Positions 5,843 to 7,509 of a DNA stretch of 7,509 nucleotides are shown piece by piece; the stretch's first letter is position 1; each line of letters starts with the position of its first letter. This stretch comes from Chloroflexota bacterium (GTDB lineage: Bacteria; Chloroflexota; UBA6077; FW602-bin22; JACPQP01). Both the position numbers and the translations under genes were made by a program. The notes under the pieces were generated by a model, which saw only the letters and a list, made by a program, of their open reading frames with translations, was not told the origin of the DNA and did not search any database. Where the stretch lies: assembly GCA_016190465.1 (NCBI GenBank), contig JACPQP010000412.1, forward strand, positions 1 through 7,509, in the 5' to 3' direction.

Positions 5843-7509
5843 TCACAAGATTCCCCGGCGCCCGTTTTCCTCGCCCCGGCGCTCACGCGAGTACCCCACG
5901 AGCTTGAACCCAGCCTCGACGATCGCCTCGCGGATGCCATCCGGGTCCGCCACCCATTCGTGGTAGGTCACTGTGACGATCTGCCGGGCAGGATCGCCAG
6001 TGACTTCCTCCACGCCATCCAGCTTGCTGGCCGCCTTCCTGATCGAGGCAAGGCAGTGCTCGCAGTGCATATTGGCGATCGCGAGGGTGAGCCGGGTCAC
6101 CCGAGCGCGGCGGGCTCTGGGCAGCAGCCGACCGGCAAAGGAGTTGGTGAGCACCGTGCTGACGCTTGCCGCCATCGCGACCATCGCCCACACCGGATGC
6201 ACCAGGCCCGTCACGGCGAGGGGCACCCCGATGCCATTGAAGGCGAAAGCGAGCGAGAGGTTCTGCACCGTCTTGCGGTAGGAGGCCCGGGCGATGTGGT
6301 AGGCATCGGCGACCGCGGCCAGCCGCTCGCCGACGAGCACGATGTCGGCGGACTCGATGGCGATGTCGGTGCCGGCCCCAATGGCGATGCCCACGTCGGC
6401 CTGCATCAAGGCTGGCGCGTCGTTGATCCCATCCCCAACCATCGCCACCCGATAGCCCTGCCGCTGGAGATCCCGCACGGCCGCCGCCTTGTCCCGCGGC
6501 AGCACCTCGGCGCGGTACTCGGTGATGCCGACCTGCTGGGCCACCGCCCGGGCGGTGCGGGCGTTGTCGCCGGTCAGCATCACCGGTTCCAGCCCCGCCG
6601 CCCGCAGGCGCTGGATCGCCTCGCGTGCGTCAGGCTTGAGCTGGTCGGCGATCGCGATCAGCCCCGCGACCTGCCCATCGACGGCCAGGAGCACTACCGT
6701 ATTGCCTGTCGCCTGCATCGTCTCGAGCTGCTGGCGGGCCGGCTCGAGGTCGATCCCCCCGTCCGCCAGGAGCCGCGGGCTGCCCACCACGAGGTGGTGC
6801 CCCTCGACCGTGGCTGACACGCCCCCGCCCGGAGTGGCCCGGAAGTCGGTGGCCGGCAGGACCGTCAGTAAGGACGCACGGCCGTTCGCTTCCCCCTGAG
6901 CCTCGGCCGCGGCCACCACCGCCCGCGCCAGCGGATGCTCGGAGAGGCGCTCGGCGGCGGCGGCCAGGCGCAGCACGTCGCCCGGCCCGTGCGGCCACCG
7001 CCCGGCCAGCGTGGTCACCGCGACGACCGCCGGCTCCCCACGGGTGATCGTTCCGGTCTTGTCGAGCACGACCTTCTTGACGTCCTTGAACGCCTGGAAC
7101 GCCTCGGCCGAACGCATCAGGATACCCCGCTCGGCGGCCATTCCCCCGCCCCGGATCATCGCCAACGGCGTGGCCATCCCCAGGGCACAGGGGTAGCCCA
7201 TCACCAGCACCGCCAGGGCGGCGAAGACCGCTCGGGTCCAGTCCGGGCGCCCGACCACCAGCCAGGCGCCGAGGGTCCAGATCAGGAACGCAGCACCGGC
7301 GAAGCCGAGCACGCCCGGCACGTAGACCTGGAGGACGCGATCGACCAGCGCCAGGAGGCCGGGCTTGAGCGCCCGCGCCTCCTCGACCTGCCGCGCGACC
7401 TGCTGGAGGAAGCTCTCCGCACCAACCTTGGTCACCCGGACGAGCAGCGTGCCAGTTTGGTTGATTGAGCCACCGATCACTGTGTCGCCCGGCACCTTCT
7501 CCTCGGGGA
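5843..7509 (-). CDS. Copper-type P1B ATPase, N-terminal part beyond window, YPC motif and C-terminal HMA domain
   Basis: Heavy-metal translocating P-type ATPase, CopA-like. The gene continues past 7509: codons before the GTG at 7495 read EEK, joining VPGDTVIGGSINQTG, the standard actuator-domain segment, so that GTG is internal. Counting from 7495: transmembrane motif GYPCALGMATP (100-110), phosphorylation motif DKTGT (145-149), SEHPLA (185-190), MLTGDN (306-311) and GDGINDAP (354-361) are all present, so catalysis looks intact. The last two helices carry FN (419-420; usually YN) and MAAS (441-444, fitting MxxS), both Cu+-site signatures. The canonical CPC is YPC here (7187-7195). After the helices comes an HMA domain (about 467-534; nt 5894-6097) with MHCEHC, C478 and C481 binding Cu+. 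HMA domains usually sit at the N terminus; whether one is also there cannot be seen. Role: Cu+ export from the cytoplasm, inferred from family. Downstream partner: the small gene at 5323-5829. Confidence 0.9.
   Translation of the reverse strand, partial: PEEKVPGDTVIGGSINQTGTLLVRVTKVGAESFLQQVARQVEEARALKPGLLALVDRVLQVYVPGVLGFAGAAFLIWTLGAWLVVGRPDWTRAVFAALAVLVMGYPCALGMATPLAMIRGGGMAAERGILMRSAEAFQAFKDVKKVVLDKTGTITRGEPAVVAVTTLAGRWPHGPGDVLRLAAAAERLSEHPLARAVVAAAEAQGEANGRASLLTVLPATDFRATPGGGVSATVEGHHLVVGSPRLLADGGIDLEPARQQLETMQATGNTVVLLAVDGQVAGLIAIADQLKPDAREAIQRLRAAGLEPVMLTGDNARTARAVAQQVGITEYRAEVLPRDKAAAVRDLQRQGYRVAMVGDGINDAPALMQADVGIAIGAGTDIAIESADIVLVGERLAAVADAYHIARASYRKTVQNLSLAFAFNGIGVPLAVTGLVHPVWAMVAMAASVSTVLTNSFAGRLLPRARRARVTRLTLAIANMHCEHCLASIRKAASKLDGVEEVTGDPARQIVTVTYHEWVADPDGIREAIVEAGFKLVGYSRERRGEENGRRGIL

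Noticed and set aside
5786..6817. Long + strand open frame (343 codons) opposite the ATPase
   Set aside because: It is rich in R, G, H, D and P without domain structure, and the opposite strand carries all P-type ATPase motifs in order; it is a GC-driven shadow.
7493..7495. GTG at 7495 as the start of the ATPase
   Set aside because: The preceding codons read EEK and continue the conserved actuator-domain segment, so the gene extends past the window.

Overview
This is a GC-rich, densely coding bacterial window. The organism is probably a Chloroflexota of the Thermomicrobia/Sphaerobacter/Nitrolancea type. That placement is an inference from the gene families (a TIGR04053-like radical SAM protein, a PAS-regulator fragment, an ethylbenzene-dehydrogenase-type heme subunit), the frequent GTG starts and the C-rich palindromic intergenic repeats. 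No rRNA or marker gene confirms it.

Left block (1-2558, + strand): a GC-rich palindromic repeat runs directly into a radical SAM/SPASM gene (about 40-1188). It overlaps by ATGA the gene for a 457-residue polytopic membrane protein with an HxHxN motif (1185-2558), which resembles NnrS or heme-copper-oxidase-like proteins. The overlap implies translational coupling.

Intergenic region (2559-2836): it contains an imperfect two-armed stem-loop, a diverged direct repeat built on ACTACC and GGCAGTGTC, a short tandem 7-mer, and one isolated 37-bp element with the architecture of a CRISPR repeat. No second CRISPR repeat is visible.

Middle block (2837-5259, + strand): this looks like the broken accessory end of an operon for a DMSO-reductase-family (type II) molybdoenzyme. 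One ORF joins the first part of a PAS sensor domain to the C-terminal half of a heme-b gamma subunit (EB_dh family). It then stops at a TAA, although the frame stays open into a C-terminal membrane anchor. The following TorD/NarJ-type chaperone gene carries a one-base frameshift. The last gene, a 309-residue polytopic membrane protein, is intact. No catalytic (molybdopterin) or iron-sulfur subunit is present. Three lesions in consecutive genes suggest an operon that lost its core and is decaying; sequencing or assembly error is the main alternative.

Right block (5323-7509, - strand): a copper-type P1B ATPase whose N-terminal part lies beyond the window edge, followed 13 nt later by a small exported or membrane-anchored protein of unknown function. 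The ATPase has YPC in place of the usual CPC metal motif and carries a heavy-metal-associated (HMA) domain at its C terminus. The middle and right blocks converge at about 5260-5322.
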